Source: Sphingobacterium litopenaei
Lineage (GTDB): Bacteria > Bacteroidota > Bacteroidia > Sphingobacteriales > Sphingobacteriaceae
Length of the DNA: 64,000 nucleotides
Assembly (NCBI RefSeq): GCF_014692495.1
Contig: NZ_JACOIJ010000005.1
Coordinates: forward strand, 62,001-126,000
Reading direction: 5' to 3'
Position 1 is the first letter of the stretch. Each line of letters opens with the position of its first letter. A model generated the notes under the pieces. That model was not told where the DNA came from and did no database searches. It saw only the letters and a program-made list of their open reading frames with translations. The translations under genes and the position numbers were made by a program. Below, one piece after another: positions 33,966 through 44,626 of this stretch.

Positions 33966-36900
33966 CTAAAATGACGCGGATAAACCAAAAGCAATAGACT
34001 TAGAAATAGGCTGCGCATAGAAATCACCGTAAGTTTCTGGATCCAAGAAACCCTCATGACCATTGCTGAACACAAATAAGTTACGTCCTTCTACACTGAA
34101 TCTAAGATTTGACATCTTTAGCTTCGCTAAAGATGCTTGAGGTAATGTATAACCTAAACGCAAGCTGTTGACACGCACGAAGCTTTGTTTTTTAGCCCAG
34201 ATATCGTAATAGTTGTACGACATTGCTGGATCATTATCCGCCATCCAGCTGTATGGCATCCAACGATCATTTGTCAATACATCTGTACCTCCAATAGCAG
34301 GAAGAACGCCTGTGCCCGCATTCAAGATATCTTTCGAATAGTTCATACCAGCATCAACACGCGCTGGATTGTAGCTTGGTGTTCTCAAACGCCATTGGTT
34401 CAAATTGAACATCGCTGAAACTGTAAAATCAAAGTTGGCATATTTGAATCTGTTCGTCATACCACCTGAGAATTTAGGATCTAAGCTACCTTTGTATTTA
34501 AATTTAGAACGGTAAGAAGCTTCGTCTCCCTCAGAAGCCAACATATAGCCTGGGAAGAAATCAGCCCAAGGATCGTACAATTGGTAGAAATCTTCGAAAG
34601 AAACAACTTCTCCTTCTTCATTATAGAATTGCATCACGCCTTTATCATCCAAACCAGCAGTTTCCAATACGAACAAAGAATTGATTGGGTAACCTTCTTT
34701 TCTATCTGGCATATAAGCCGTAGGTGAAGTCTGTACGCGAGTCAATTTGTTTGAATTGTGCGCGATGTTGAATTCTGTAGACCAAGAGAATTTAGAATTT
34801 TGGATATTACGAGAAGTAATGCTTAATTCCACACCTTGGTTAGTAACTGAAGCCCAGTTTCTGTTTAAGAAATCAAAACCATTTTCCAACGACAGGTTAC
34901 TTAAACCGATCACATCCGAACTTTTACGGTTGTAATAATCTACCGTAACATCTAATCTGTTGGTGAATACAGAAATGTCTATACCCGCGTTGAATGATTC
35001 TGTTTTCTCCCATCTCAACTTATCGTTTGGAGGAGTTTCAATTTGAATTGCACTTTCATTACCACCTGGTAGGATAGTTACATTATCGTATTTTCCTACC
35101 ACGAAAGGATAGGTATTGCGGTCAATATTACCTTGTGTACCGTAAGAAGCTCTTACTTTCAAATTATTGATGAAAGACTGCTCTTTCATAAAGTCTTCTT
35201 CCGTAACGTTCCATGCGCCTGACACAGACCAGATCGGTAAGAAACGGTATTTTGGATCTACACCAAACATATTCGAACCGTCGTAACGGATACTTGCAAA
35301 TACATTATAACGGCGGTCATAGGTATAACCAGCATTTGCGAAGAAAGCAGCATATGCTGTTTCGCCAATTGATTTTTGGTATTGACGGAAACGTGCTTCA
35401 TTTGCAAAAGTGCTAGAAGGGAAAATAACAGGTTGTGTAGTCAAGGTATTTTGATCATAACCAAAACCTTTTGTACTCACAATCGTGTTATCCGATCTTC
35501 TAAGTTCTGTACCTGCCATAACTGACACTTCATGTACATTGAAGTATTTGTTGAATTCTACAAACGATTTCCAGTTGTATTGGAAAGCACTTGTATTGTT
35601 ATTTTCGATTACACCACCTTCGGGAAGGAAGTAATCGTAATCTTTTATAGCTGAGTTGTAATAGCTTGAACGCAGTCTGTATTTACGTCCGTAATACGAA
35701 TCTTTATCTGCAAAACGCTCTACTCCAGTTTCGTCATATTGCAAACCTAATTCCGTGCGTAAAGCTAACTCAGGAATAAAGTTGTACGATAAATTTAAGA
35801 TAGCTTTTAAAGCTTTGTTATTTAAACCATATTTTGTGTTTTCACGTTCTTCGATAATATTGAAAGGAATATAAGTTCCATCTAAACCTTGAATATCTTG
35901 GTCATATGCAAAAGAACCATCTGCATTTCTTACAGCAGTATATGGATTCGCATGTCTAGCGTAATAACTCGGGTTTGTAAACGCATCAGCATCCGAAATA
36001 AAGTTTCCTCTATCCGTTGTCGAACCCAATAAACTCAATCCCCCTTTGAATTTCTCCGAAAATTTGAAGTTGTTATTTACAGTCAACGAATAACGACGCA
36101 TGTCTACACCTTTAGTTGTAGCTTGCTCATCGTAAAAACCACCTGAGATGTAATAATCGTGTTTATCAGAACCTCCAGAAATAGAAGCTGTATATTGTTG
36201 GTTTAAGGCATTGCGGTACAATTCTTTTCCCCAATCTGTAGATCCAGAACGCAAAGCATTTATTTTATCTTGCGTAGCTGCTGATAAAGCATCAAAACCA
36301 TAATCCTGGTAATCCCATAATTCACCGTTTTCATTTAAGATACGTGCAATAGCACCATTCCCAACACGGTAAGTTAAATCATATCTTCCAGCTAAGCCTA
36401 ATTCGAAATCTACCTTCTCATTGCCATTCATCAAGTTCAACTTGCTGAAATCAGGTCTTTGTGATACGAAAGTATTCGCTGAGATAGAAACTTTAGCAGC
36501 ACCTGCTTTACCTTTTTTTGTTGTAATCACAATCACACCGTTTGCTGCTCTTGCACCATAAATCGCTGTGGCAGCAGCATCTTTCAAAACCGTAATATCT
36601 GCGATATCATCTGGGTTCAATCCAGCGATAGGCAAGTTAGTTAATGTATTTAATGTTTCTTTGTCAAACGTATTTGGCAATGCTGTACCTTCAATAGGCA
36701 TACCATCCAACACCCATAATGGATCTTGCGTACCATTGATAGATACCGTTCCACGAATGCGGATTTTAGGCGCCGAGTTCGGACCACCATTCAGATTCGA
36801 CAATTGCAAACCCGCAACTTGTCCTTCCAACATTTGGTCAATACCCGACACACCTGTTTGACGTACATCATCCAACTTCACTTTATTGTAAGCTGTAGTA

Positions 36901-37298
36901 TTGTTTCTTTTCTTAATGTCCGTGTAACCTGTAACAATTACTTCGCTGATTACCGATTCATTTGAAGTCAAATAAATCGTTTCTTGCGCAGGAGATACTT
37001 TCACGCGTACCGTTTCGTAGCCCATATAAGCTACCGAATAAGAAGCTAAACCCGCTTTTACAGCTAAAGTATAATTACCTTTTGCATCCGTAACTGTACC
37101 CAATGCAGACTGCTGGATTTGTCCATTGATATTGGTTACCTCACCCACTACGGAATTGTCGATAAAAACAGAAGCTCCTGCAATAGGTTCCTTTGTTTTA
37201 GCATCCAATACGCGTCCCTGCACCTTAATTTGCTCCTGTGCATGAACTACCATTAGTTGCGAAATCAACATCCACACTACAAACAATAGTTTTTTCAT
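33966..37298 (-). CDS. SusC/RagA family TonB-linked outer-membrane transporter (second locus)
   Basis: The 1110-residue protein has a signal peptide (MKKLLFVVWMLISQLMVVHA), a carboxypeptidase-regulatory-like domain (VQGRVLDAKTKEPIAGASVF), the TonB-box/plug region (SEVIVTGYTDIKKRN, QMLEGQVAGLQLSN, VLDGMPIEG, VLKDAAATAIYGARAANGVI) and a large beta-barrel ending SKSIAFGLSASF. With the SusD encoded next it forms a lidded importer. It lies 20 nt after the metalloprotease gene, suggesting a protease-importer operon. Confidence 0.94.
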   Translation of the reverse strand: MKKLLFVVWMLISQLMVVHAQEQIKVQGRVLDAKTKEPIAGASVFIDNSVVGEVTNINGQIQQSALGTVTDAKGNYTLAVKAGLASYSVAYMGYETVRVKVSPAQETIYLTSNESVISEVIVTGYTDIKKRNNTTAYNKVKLDDVRQTGVSGIDQMLEGQVAGLQLSNLNGGPNSAPKIRIRGTVSINGTQDPLWVLDGMPIEGTALPNTFDKETLNTLTNLPIAGLNPDDIADITVLKDAAATAIYGARAANGVIVITTKKGKAGAAKVSISANTFVSQRPDFSKLNLMNGNEKVDFELGLAGRYDLTYRVGNGAIARILNENGELWDYQDYGFDALSAATQDKINALRSGSTDWGKELYRNALNQQYTASISGGSDKHDYYISGGFYDEQATTKGVDMRRYSLTVNNNFKFSEKFKGGLSLLGSTTDRGNFISDADAFTNPSYYARHANPYTAVRNADGSFAYDQDIQGLDGTYIPFNIIEERENTKYGLNNKALKAILNLSYNFIPELALRTELGLQYDETGVERFADKDSYYGRKYRLRSSYYNSAIKDYDYFLPEGGVIENNNTSAFQYNWKSFVEFNKYFNVHEVSVMAGTELRRSDNTIVSTKGFGYDQNTLTTQPVIFPSSTFANEARFRQYQKSIGETAYAAFFANAGYTYDRRYNVFASIRYDGSNMFGVDPKYRFLPIWSVSGAWNVTEEDFMKEQSFINNLKVRASYGTQGNIDRNTYPFVVGKYDNVTILPGGNESAIQIETPPNDKLRWEKTESFNAGIDISVFTNRLDVTVDYYNRKSSDVIGLSNLSLENGFDFLNRNWASVTNQGVELSITSRNIQNSKFSWSTEFNIAHNSNKLTRVQTSPTAYMPDRKEGYPINSLFVLETAGLDDKGVMQFYNEEGEVVSFEDFYQLYDPWADFFPGYMLASEGDEASYRSKFKYKGSLDPKFSGGMTNRFKYANFDFTVSAMFNLNQWRLRTPSYNPARVDAGMNYSKDILNAGTGVLPAIGGTDVLTNDRWMPYSWMADNDPAMSYNYYDIWAKKQSFVRVNSLRLGYTLPQASLAKLKMSNLRFSVEGRNLFVFSNGHEGFLDPETYGDFYAQPISKSIAFGLSASF

Positions 37299-37318
37299 TA
37301 GTTTTAAGTTAAGTTGTT

Positions 37319-39940
37319 TTATTTTTTATTTATTGTGTATTCAATTCTCAATATTAAATCTTGGTAGTGCGACTTCGTCAAATGGTCACCGCCTTTTGCT
37401 TTTTTCAAAATATCCAAGACAGCCATCAGTTCTGCACGCTTCGCAATCAGCATATCACTTGTACGTGCCATACCATCCACACGCATATTTCTGAAGCTGA
37501 TATCATCCGGTTCTTTTTTAGCATGATTTACACCATGAATACCACACAAATCCAAGCGTGTTTCCGCTAAAATTTGGTCTACTAACGAAAGTTTACGAGT
37601 ATATAATCTATCCATTGTTTTATTATTGCTGACCAACAGAATGTCGACATAGTTTTGCTGCAACATACGGCTGTTGATATCCAAATTCGCACCCGCTAAT
37701 GTCTTTTTGAATACCTCTTTGCGGAATGCTTCCAAATATTCGGTTACCGTCCAAGTTTTAGCTTTTCCAAATAATAGTTCCGCTTCTGTCATGCGCAATA
37801 AACGCTCATCACTCAACATCAAATGCATCAAGGCACTTTGGAATTCGCGTTTCAAGCTGTTAGGTGCTTGTTCGTAAGGCCCCATTGGCGAATCTTTCAA
37901 CGCAAAAGTTTTAGTCAATAACGCTTTATCAAATAACCACTCTGGCATTTCCAAAGCTTGGTTTTTCATAAAGTCGAAAGCTTCGATTTGTGTAGCACGT
38001 GGAACAGGCGTATAAGCATTCTTATTATCGCCCAATACTGGATTTTCTAAATAAAGTCCACCAATATTATTCGCGACATGTTCTGCATAGGTATACCATT
38101 GTCCGATTACACCCCAGTATAAACGACCAGCTTTGTAATAACTTTCGCCTTTCTCTGTAGTCCAGTTGATGATTTGAGGCATCATACGTTTCAGATTACG
38201 AATACCGTATTCGCCCGCCAACATCGCATTATCCCCTAAATCTTCAGATTGGGCTCTTGGATCGATGACATTACGCGAGTCTTGTTGCTCACCGTACCAA
38301 TAATGTGGATCGTGTTGGTGTTTCTCGATTTCTGCTCTTAGTTTTGGCAATTCTGCCCAAGGAGTTGTTTCAGGAAACCATCTGTACCCCCAAGCAATCG
38401 CATATTTATCGTACAAACCGATTTTTGGCGTTAATAATTTAACACCATCACCAGGCTGGGTAATGTAGTTGAAACGCGCATAGTCCATAATAGACGTCGC
38501 TGTTCCGCCCATTTTCTCCGTAAACGCTGGAGAACGCAATGAGTCTACTGGAAAGCTAAACGAAGAACCCATATTGTGCATCAAGCCCAACGTGTGACCA
38601 ATCTCATGCGAAGACACAAAACGGATAGCATGCGCCATTTTCTCTTGGTCAAACACATTTCCACGAACGGTAGAATCAACAATACCCGTCTGAATACGCA
38701 TCCACGAATTCAACGCTGTCATCACATTGTGCCACCAAATCACATCGGCTTCCAAGATTTGTCCCGAACGCGGATCAACCACCGAAGGCCCCATAGCATT
38801 CACTTTTGGTGAGGCGATATAAGCAATCGACGAATATTGCGCATCATCGATATCAAAATCCAATGAATCTGGCACTTCCTTGGCTATAATGGCATTTTTG
38901 AAACCTGCAGCTTCAAAAGCTACTTGCCAGTCGTGTACACCATTGATGATTTCTTGACGCCATTGCTTTGGTGTAGCAGGGTCAATATAAAAGACAATAG
39001 GTTGAACTGGTTCAACCAATTCTCCTTGCAAATAACGTTGTACATCTTCTGCCTTTGGCTCCAACTTCCAACGTGTAATTAATTCTCTTTTTTCTAACTC
39101 TTGTTGTTCATCCGAAAAATACCAACGCGGAATGGTAAAATAGCCGATACGTGGATCCGCGAAACGTGGTTTCATCGCTTGCTCTGGCAACTTATAAATA
39201 TTGCTTGTTACACCGATACTCACCGGAACCGAACTGTTTCCTTCGGTCACGCGTGTCGTCAATACTGACTTCACGACAACATTCGCGTCAAAACTTTTAA
39301 TCTGCTCTATCACAGATAGGTTTGTATTCGGCGAAGTACCTAGACCTAAATCTTTGAATACATCATTGAAACTATTTGCTTTCCCGTCGAATACTTTATT
39401 TATATTAATCAATACCGAAGAGGAATCTTTCGAATAACCTTCAATCTTAAAGTTCTCAATAAAAGAGCTCGTAAAATTAGCAGCTACTGATTGTGCAATA
39501 GCAGAGCCAGGGGTAGATTCTACCGTAGGTTTTACTTCACTTACCCACACTTCCGAACGGTCTTTTTGGATGAAAAAACGAATAACTTTATTGTCGCTAT
39601 TGATCCCTTTATTGACGCCGGCTTCGTTTAATTCAATCGGCACAGAGGAAATTTTGTTTATCAACAAAAAGTCTTTTCCCATCAGGGCTACAGGAATATC
39701 AAAATAGAAGTCTTTGCCTTTTTTAATGACCTGAAACATGCCACTATCTACCACGGCTTTTTCATACACTTTAAGATAGCTTCTGTTTGTCGTATCGACT
39801 TTAACTGTATCTGTGACACTTGTCTTTGTCTCCTTACCCTTGTAAAGTCCAACATATTGGAGAAAATTACACGAGTGAATTGCAGGAGCTAATAATAAAA
39901 AGGGTAAAACCTTGAAGGTGCTTCTAGCTAATAATTTCAT
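37319..39940 (-). CDS. zinc-dependent metalloprotease of the DUF5117/DUF5118 type, lipoprotein
   Basis: The 873-residue protein has a lipoprotein signal (LPFLLLAPAIHSC, Cys24). The domain order is DUF5118-like, DUF5117-like (FYFDIPVALMGKDFLLINKI), then a metzincin catalytic domain with SSHEIGHTLGLMHNMGSS (about residue 445; HExxHxxGxxH zinc site with Glu as base) and a Met-turn region TSIMDYARFNY. The C-terminal half is the DUF4953-like part. It is expected outside the inner membrane, where it could cut proteins or peptides for the SusCD pair encoded 20 nt downstream. The LytS-like kinase gene lies 168 nt upstream on the same strand. Confidence 0.92.
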   Translation of the reverse strand: MKLLARSTFKVLPFLLLAPAIHSCNFLQYVGLYKGKETKTSVTDTVKVDTTNRSYLKVYEKAVVDSGMFQVIKKGKDFYFDIPVALMGKDFLLINKISSVPIELNEAGVNKGINSDNKVIRFFIQKDRSEVWVSEVKPTVESTPGSAIAQSVAANFTSSFIENFKIEGYSKDSSSVLININKVFDGKANSFNDVFKDLGLGTSPNTNLSVIEQIKSFDANVVVKSVLTTRVTEGNSSVPVSIGVTSNIYKLPEQAMKPRFADPRIGYFTIPRWYFSDEQQELEKRELITRWKLEPKAEDVQRYLQGELVEPVQPIVFYIDPATPKQWRQEIINGVHDWQVAFEAAGFKNAIIAKEVPDSLDFDIDDAQYSSIAYIASPKVNAMGPSVVDPRSGQILEADVIWWHNVMTALNSWMRIQTGIVDSTVRGNVFDQEKMAHAIRFVSSHEIGHTLGLMHNMGSSFSFPVDSLRSPAFTEKMGGTATSIMDYARFNYITQPGDGVKLLTPKIGLYDKYAIAWGYRWFPETTPWAELPKLRAEIEKHQHDPHYWYGEQQDSRNVIDPRAQSEDLGDNAMLAGEYGIRNLKRMMPQIINWTTEKGESYYKAGRLYWGVIGQWYTYAEHVANNIGGLYLENPVLGDNKNAYTPVPRATQIEAFDFMKNQALEMPEWLFDKALLTKTFALKDSPMGPYEQAPNSLKREFQSALMHLMLSDERLLRMTEAELLFGKAKTWTVTEYLEAFRKEVFKKTLAGANLDINSRMLQQNYVDILLVSNNKTMDRLYTRKLSLVDQILAETRLDLCGIHGVNHAKKEPDDISFRNMRVDGMARTSDMLIAKRAELMAVLDILKKAKGGDHLTKSHYQDLILRIEYTINKK

Positions 39941-40108
39941 TAAAAATTTAAATTTTTCTGAGGCAATTGCTTTGCGCCTAGTTTTGAGTGTGTTACTTAC
40001 AGGTGCAAAAACGCATTTAAATTGCTCATAATTAAAGCATCAAAAAAATCAAACTCCGCCAAAGTGTGATATTAGGGAGTGAAAGCGCAAATGAATGGAG
40101 TAAAGAAA

Positions 40109-41572
40109 TCAGGGGGTGTCGATAAAAGGAAGATAAACGCTATATCGATCCGCATTCTCTTCTATATGAAAGTCCGTAATCCTGTAATGTTGATAAGTCC
40201 TTTGCAGGAAATTTGTACCGTACCCTTCTGAATCTTCGCTGTCCTGACGCAAGTTCTTCGTGTTCGAAACATATATCCCTGTCGTTGTCGTAGTCACCTC
40301 AATATTGACAGGTGTTTCGTCACTTAAAATATTATGTTTTATTACATTTTCGACGAGTATTTGTAGACTTAGCGTTGGTAGATGTTTGCCTAAAAGCGCT
40401 GGATCTATAGCATAAGAAATGGGTAATTTAAGATCCCCAAATCGCAGCTGTTGTAAAAATATATATTCCTGAAGGATATCCAACTCCTCTTGAAGCGTGG
40501 ATACTCCGTTCGGAGGCAAATTTAAGAGTTTTCGATAGAATTTAGATAATTTAACCACATAAGTTTTCGCTATATCAGGTTGCTTCTGAATCAGTTGTTG
40601 TAATGAACCCAATGAATTAAACAGAAAATGCGGGTTCATCTTCTCTTTCAGGTTACTGTATTCCAGAATAGTTTTTTCATTCAGAAATTGCAGATTGCGC
40701 ATCTGCAAATTATATTGTTTTCGGTCTTGTCTGACCGTAAAAACCACCAAAATAAAAATAGCCAAAAGACCTATAAACCAAAGCCCCCAAATTGGCAAAC
40801 TCACTTCCGTGAATACTTCATCGCCTTTTAAAATGGGAACAGAAATCAATAAGGTATGACCGCGAAGGTTTTCGCTTTCGAATGAATATTGACGCACATC
40901 CAACCCTAAAAAATCGGACAAGACAGTTTTTCCCATCTTATCGGTAAATTGAGGTTTTAGTTGCGGAAACATCTTCCCAATTTTCGAGGAATCTACCCCT
41001 ATGATATAACGATATTGCGAATCATATACCTCTACATAAGCAGATTGTCCTATTTCTTCATTCCAAAATCGTTCGTTGAGCTTTTGAATATTGACTACAA
41101 AACGAATATTAGCTACACTATCAACAGGTTGCCATAAAGCATACAAAACACCATCTTTTGAAAGAAAATATTCATTCTCCGAGGCAATTTTGTGATCTAA
41201 TGGACCATCCCAAATTTCATTTTGACTAGATTGCCCATGAAAGTAATTATGTGTCAGACCACTTTTCCTATCAACAAACACATAGCCAGCCACTACATCA
41301 CGGTAACCTCCTTGTTGAATAAGGGTATTCAATAGCTGTATTTCGCCGATTTCCGCCAGAGATGCCAGAAATTTAAAGGAATTATTAAGTGATTCTATCT
41401 CTTTATTTACAACAGCATTCTTTTCATTCGCAATATTCTTTAGCGAGGTTTTGTCAAAATGATGCAGTTTGCTGTTGATAATAGATACCGTTACTCCGCC
41501 TAATACAGCAAATAAAACTGTAATAGCCAAAAGTTTGTAAACAAGTTGACCTTTTATCGGAGTAATAGACAT
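40109..41572 (-). CDS. LytS/YehU-type sensor histidine kinase
   Basis: The 487-residue inner-membrane protein has an N-terminal helix (VYKLLAITVLFAVLGGVTVSI), an extracytoplasmic sensing domain of about 225 residues (Cache-like by position), a second helix (IWGLWFIGLLAIFILVVFTV) and a His_kinase/HATPase pair. The phospho-acceptor is in LKEKMNPHFLFNSLGSLQQL, and the N-box is LSLQILVENVIKHNI; the G-box is poor (EGYGTNFLQR). It presumably phosphorylates the LytTR regulator at 31824, which is separated from it by the metalloprotease, susC and susD genes. Confidence 0.9.
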   Translation of the reverse strand: MSITPIKGQLVYKLLAITVLFAVLGGVTVSIINSKLHHFDKTSLKNIANEKNAVVNKEIESLNNSFKFLASLAEIGEIQLLNTLIQQGGYRDVVAGYVFVDRKSGLTHNYFHGQSSQNEIWDGPLDHKIASENEYFLSKDGVLYALWQPVDSVANIRFVVNIQKLNERFWNEEIGQSAYVEVYDSQYRYIIGVDSSKIGKMFPQLKPQFTDKMGKTVLSDFLGLDVRQYSFESENLRGHTLLISVPILKGDEVFTEVSLPIWGLWFIGLLAIFILVVFTVRQDRKQYNLQMRNLQFLNEKTILEYSNLKEKMNPHFLFNSLGSLQQLIQKQPDIAKTYVVKLSKFYRKLLNLPPNGVSTLQEELDILQEYIFLQQLRFGDLKLPISYAIDPALLGKHLPTLSLQILVENVIKHNILSDETPVNIEVTTTTTGIYVSNTKNLRQDSEDSEGYGTNFLQRTYQHYRITDFHIEENADRYSVYLPFIDTP

Positions 41573-41676
41573 CCTGCAAAGGTAGGAAAATGGAAATTTT
41601 AAATTCTGTCCAAAACCCGATAAATACTAAGTTGGTAATTTCATTTACTATTTTAGAGTTTCCCTAATCAATTTTT

Positions 41677-42515
41677 ATGTGGAGGTTTATGAAAAAAACA
41701 AATATTATGAAAATGATAATTTTCACAATCCTCAGCTTAATGTTTGCGCTTTCTACATTATATAGCCAAAAAGGAATAGATTTTAATTTAAGTTATGGAG
41801 CTGGGAGGAGTCTCGAAATGTTTGTTGACAGTGCTGCCAAAAATGTTTACTATGGATTGCAATTTTCCAACTAGCCCAATACATCTTTTAATTTCTTACC
41901 AGATGTAAACCATATCAACCTTCGATTTAACTTCAAAAAGACGACAGACATTGCAGCCTACAGATATACAATCTTAATAAATGACAATCCCATAGAAGTA
42001 AACAAGACTTTCAACCTCACTAAAATTTTTAATACACAACGTCCCAAAAACACTCCTTTTAGGAATGATCTTGAGGAAGTTAACTCCATAAACCTTGGAA
42101 ACTTCCTAATAAAAGGGAAAGTTATTAAGATTTTAGCATATAGTGTAGAAAAACCATTAGATATATATACCTATATATTTTACGCCAAATCCATTCCTAA
42201 AGCTGAAATGACCGGTCTTGGAAAACGTTTCACCGTTGAAGAAGGCATACAGTACAAGTATATCCATGATTTCAAAGAAAACATTGACCTAAGTCCTACC
42301 ACCAAAGACGATGAAATCACAATTGTCAAGGATTAGACAGAAATAGACTATCTCTATCATGTGTTGATAAAAAACAAACGAACTACAAAATAATTTATGA
42401 GTCTACATCTTGGCAATATGGTGGTCATCTTGATACTGCATACCAACACGGTTACTTGATTAACTTGACAAAAGGTTTTGATAACTCTACGCTATTAAAA
42501 AATAGAGTGAATTAA
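41677..42515 (+). pseudogene. degenerate gene resembling the sensor part of a Bacteroidota LytS-like kinase
   Basis: A start with signal peptide (MKMIIFTILSLMFALSTLYS) opens a frame that reads on through a TAG at 41872 and another at 42334. Later a frame change leads to IIYESTSWQYGGHLD. Read through, it gives about 280 residues including IDFNLSYGAGRSLEMFVDSA, NHINLRFNFKKTTDIAAYRY and AEMTGLGKRFTVEEGIQYKY. This looks to me like the extracellular beta-domain of a sensor histidine kinase family of this phylum. The transmembrane and kinase parts are missing. Family assignment is from memory of similar sequences and is tentative. Confidence 0.6.
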
Positions 42516-42524
42516 TATAAGGCT

Positions 42525-42725
42525 ATGGAAACGAATATTGAACAATTAAAATATGATAAAGGCGAAATACTTTCATTTTACCTTACTAAAGGCAATATTG
42601 ACGACCGAAACCTAAAACATATGATGGATAATGAAAAAGCATTACATAACCTTCCTATACATTTATTCACTCAGACTAATTTTTATTTGCCTATTACGGC
42701 AGATTTTGGAGGAATGGCAAAGTGA
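42525..42725 (+). pseudogene. possible IS982-like transposase fragment
   Basis: The 66-codon frame contains DKGEILSFYLTKGNIDDRNL, similar to the segment before the catalytic ADKGY region in IS982 transposases. It then diverges and stops with no downstream catalytic residues. It is too short to be functional and abuts the end of the degenerate kinase remnant, so it may mark an old insertion. Weak call. Confidence 0.35.
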
Positions 42726-42793
42726 TTATTCCGAACAAGTATGGTCCGGAATATTCATAAATTATATCCCTCGAAGTGATCCCAACTGTAGTT

Positions 42794-43471
42794 TTACCAA
42801 TTTAGGTTTTCGTAATCAAAATCATCGTCACTTAGTTCAAGCTCAGATATTTCGCAGTTCAATTTTTTAGCTTCTGTTTCTAAAAACTTTTGATAATCCC
42901 TGTATTCTTCCGTGTAATAAACGCCCCGTTTTAAAAGATCGGGAAGTTTCCGGAAGGCTTTCTTTCCGCCTCCCAAAAGGAAGAAATCAAGATTAATGCT
43001 TCGCATACATTGGTAAATGTGGCCATTCCCTCCATAAAGTCCATCTTCTATGAAACCTATCAAAGCTTGTGCCCCGACTTCGTCATAGCTACACATTGCT
43101 TTTTCCAGCCAAAATTCGATCAAGAGAATTTGTGAAATGTCGAATTTATTGGTTTCAGCGTACCTCATATTGAATTTTAAGGCCGTCAATGAGAACAGGA
43201 AATGAACCCAGGATATTTGAACGCCAAAATAGTCTTGTTCCTCAAACGAAAAATGGCCACCCTTTAGTTTCAGCCGGTTTCCATCATTTGCCTTGCGTAT
43301 TTCGTAAGAAAAGCCGCTAATCAAAGTATCCCTATTGTCGAATCCTTTTTTATCCGCTTTATTCTCGTCATTCCAAAACTTTCCAATAACTTCATAAAAG
43401 TTATTCAGGTCGTCATAGGTTCCCCAAATTTCCTCCCCCAAACCTCTTTTTGTCGGAATTATATATATCAT
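42794..43471 (-). CDS. DUF6904-like protein, 225 residues
   Basis: The cytosolic protein begins MIYIIPTKRGLGEEIWGTYD and continues LNNFYEVIGKFWNDEN, which recalls the DUF6904 family, known only as a domain of unknown function. The middle (YFGVQISWVHFLFSLTALKF) is hydrophobic but amphipathic, and the C-terminus is acidic (ELELSDDDFDYENL). The frame is intact, unusual in this decayed stretch. It is flanked by a transposase-like fragment and a broken ATP-binding gene. Confidence 0.65.
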   Translation of the reverse strand: MIYIIPTKRGLGEEIWGTYDDLNNFYEVIGKFWNDENKADKKGFDNRDTLISGFSYEIRKANDGNRLKLKGGHFSFEEQDYFGVQISWVHFLFSLTALKFNMRYAETNKFDISQILLIEFWLEKAMCSYDEVGAQALIGFIEDGLYGGNGHIYQCMRSINLDFFLLGGGKKAFRKLPDLLKRGVYYTEEYRDYQKFLETEAKKLNCEISELELSDDDFDYENLNW

Positions 43472-43524
43472 TGTGAATCGTGTCTATTTTAAAATTTCAC
43501 CTACAAGGCGCACATATATCTTAG

Positions 43525-44586
43525 TCATTTGTGGCCGTTTCGGCCCTTTAAAACATATCTGGTGCCGCGGCCTGTTGTTCCTACTTTTTCAATCAACTGT
43601 TTTTCGCTTAAATCTATTAACTCCGTAGTCGAAACGGTTTTCCCAAGATTGTTTAATTTTTGGTATGCGGTATTGGTAATACTGCCATGCTCCTTGATAA
43701 ATAGTATTGCCCTAATTTGCCTTTCATTAATATCCAAAGTCCGCAAATGTACCTCCGTATAAATATCTTTCAGTAACGTAACCATGACACCGCCCCAAGA
43801 CTCCTCAAATATCGGCTCAGGCAACCCGGCTTCCTGAAAAGCGGTCAGCATTTTCTCAATGCCCCGCCCCCAAGATTCAATATAACCGGCACGGAAAAAT
43901 GTATCCGCAATATGCTAATTTCTTGGGCGAGATGGATGTTTCTTCGTCAATCTTTCCAAAGGAATATCAACAGGCAGCTTTCCCGCATTCCACAACATCA
44001 GTTTATCATCATACACGCTAAGCTGGATCGTGGTGTCGGTATAGTCCTTATGGACGACGGCGTTCAATATAGCTTCCCTTAATGCCGCTTCAGGAGATTC
44101 CAGCTTTTCAATCCGTTGTATACCCTCATAAGAAATGTGCGAAATCAGGTATCTGTCTTTAAGTAACTGTATAACCTTATCCACCATCTCAAAAACACTT
44201 CCCTCAACCGTATCCTGGAATTTAAGGTCTGCATCAGACATGCCGAACTTCCCGATTTTGAAATAGCTATGTATAAAATAACGCTGCGGTCTTTTACCAA
44301 ACAAAAGGACGGCTGCAGACCTTAGTTTGTTTTCCGGCGTTATCAAATCCAGGTTCTGCAGCAAGGTAAGCAAGTCATCCTTGTCAGCATTGTGGTAGAT
44401 ACGCCCACTTTTGATACTGGCTTTCAAAAAAGATGTTACTGCACTTTCATCTATGTCCTGCAACGTCGCTCCGTCAACTATCGTATCATCCCAGGTTCTG
44501 CCAAGTTTTTTGTAGAGAAAATCCTGTAAGGCAATACCTTTCAATTCCTGTTTTGTACTACCACTCCGGTAATGGTCTAGCCACAC
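43525..44586 (-). pseudogene. ATP-binding transcriptional regulator (Schlafen/AlbA-2 plus HATPase_c_4 type), truncated and with a nonsense codon
   Basis: Reading on the minus strand, HYRSGSTKQELKGIALQDFL, AILNAVVHKDYTDTTIQLSV and LTKKHPSRPRN are typical of this ATPase family. A TAG (43915-43917) then interrupts the frame, which continues in phase as HIADTFFRAGYIESWGRGIE and ends with a winged helix (HGSITNTAYQKLNNLGKTVS). A Lys codon normally sits where the TAG is. The N-terminal Schlafen-like domain is absent beyond 44586, where the sequence changes abruptly. Confidence 0.8.
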
Positions 44587-44626
44587 TTAGAGAGCTTAAC
44601 TGGATAGATCAACTCTTTAACTTGGT

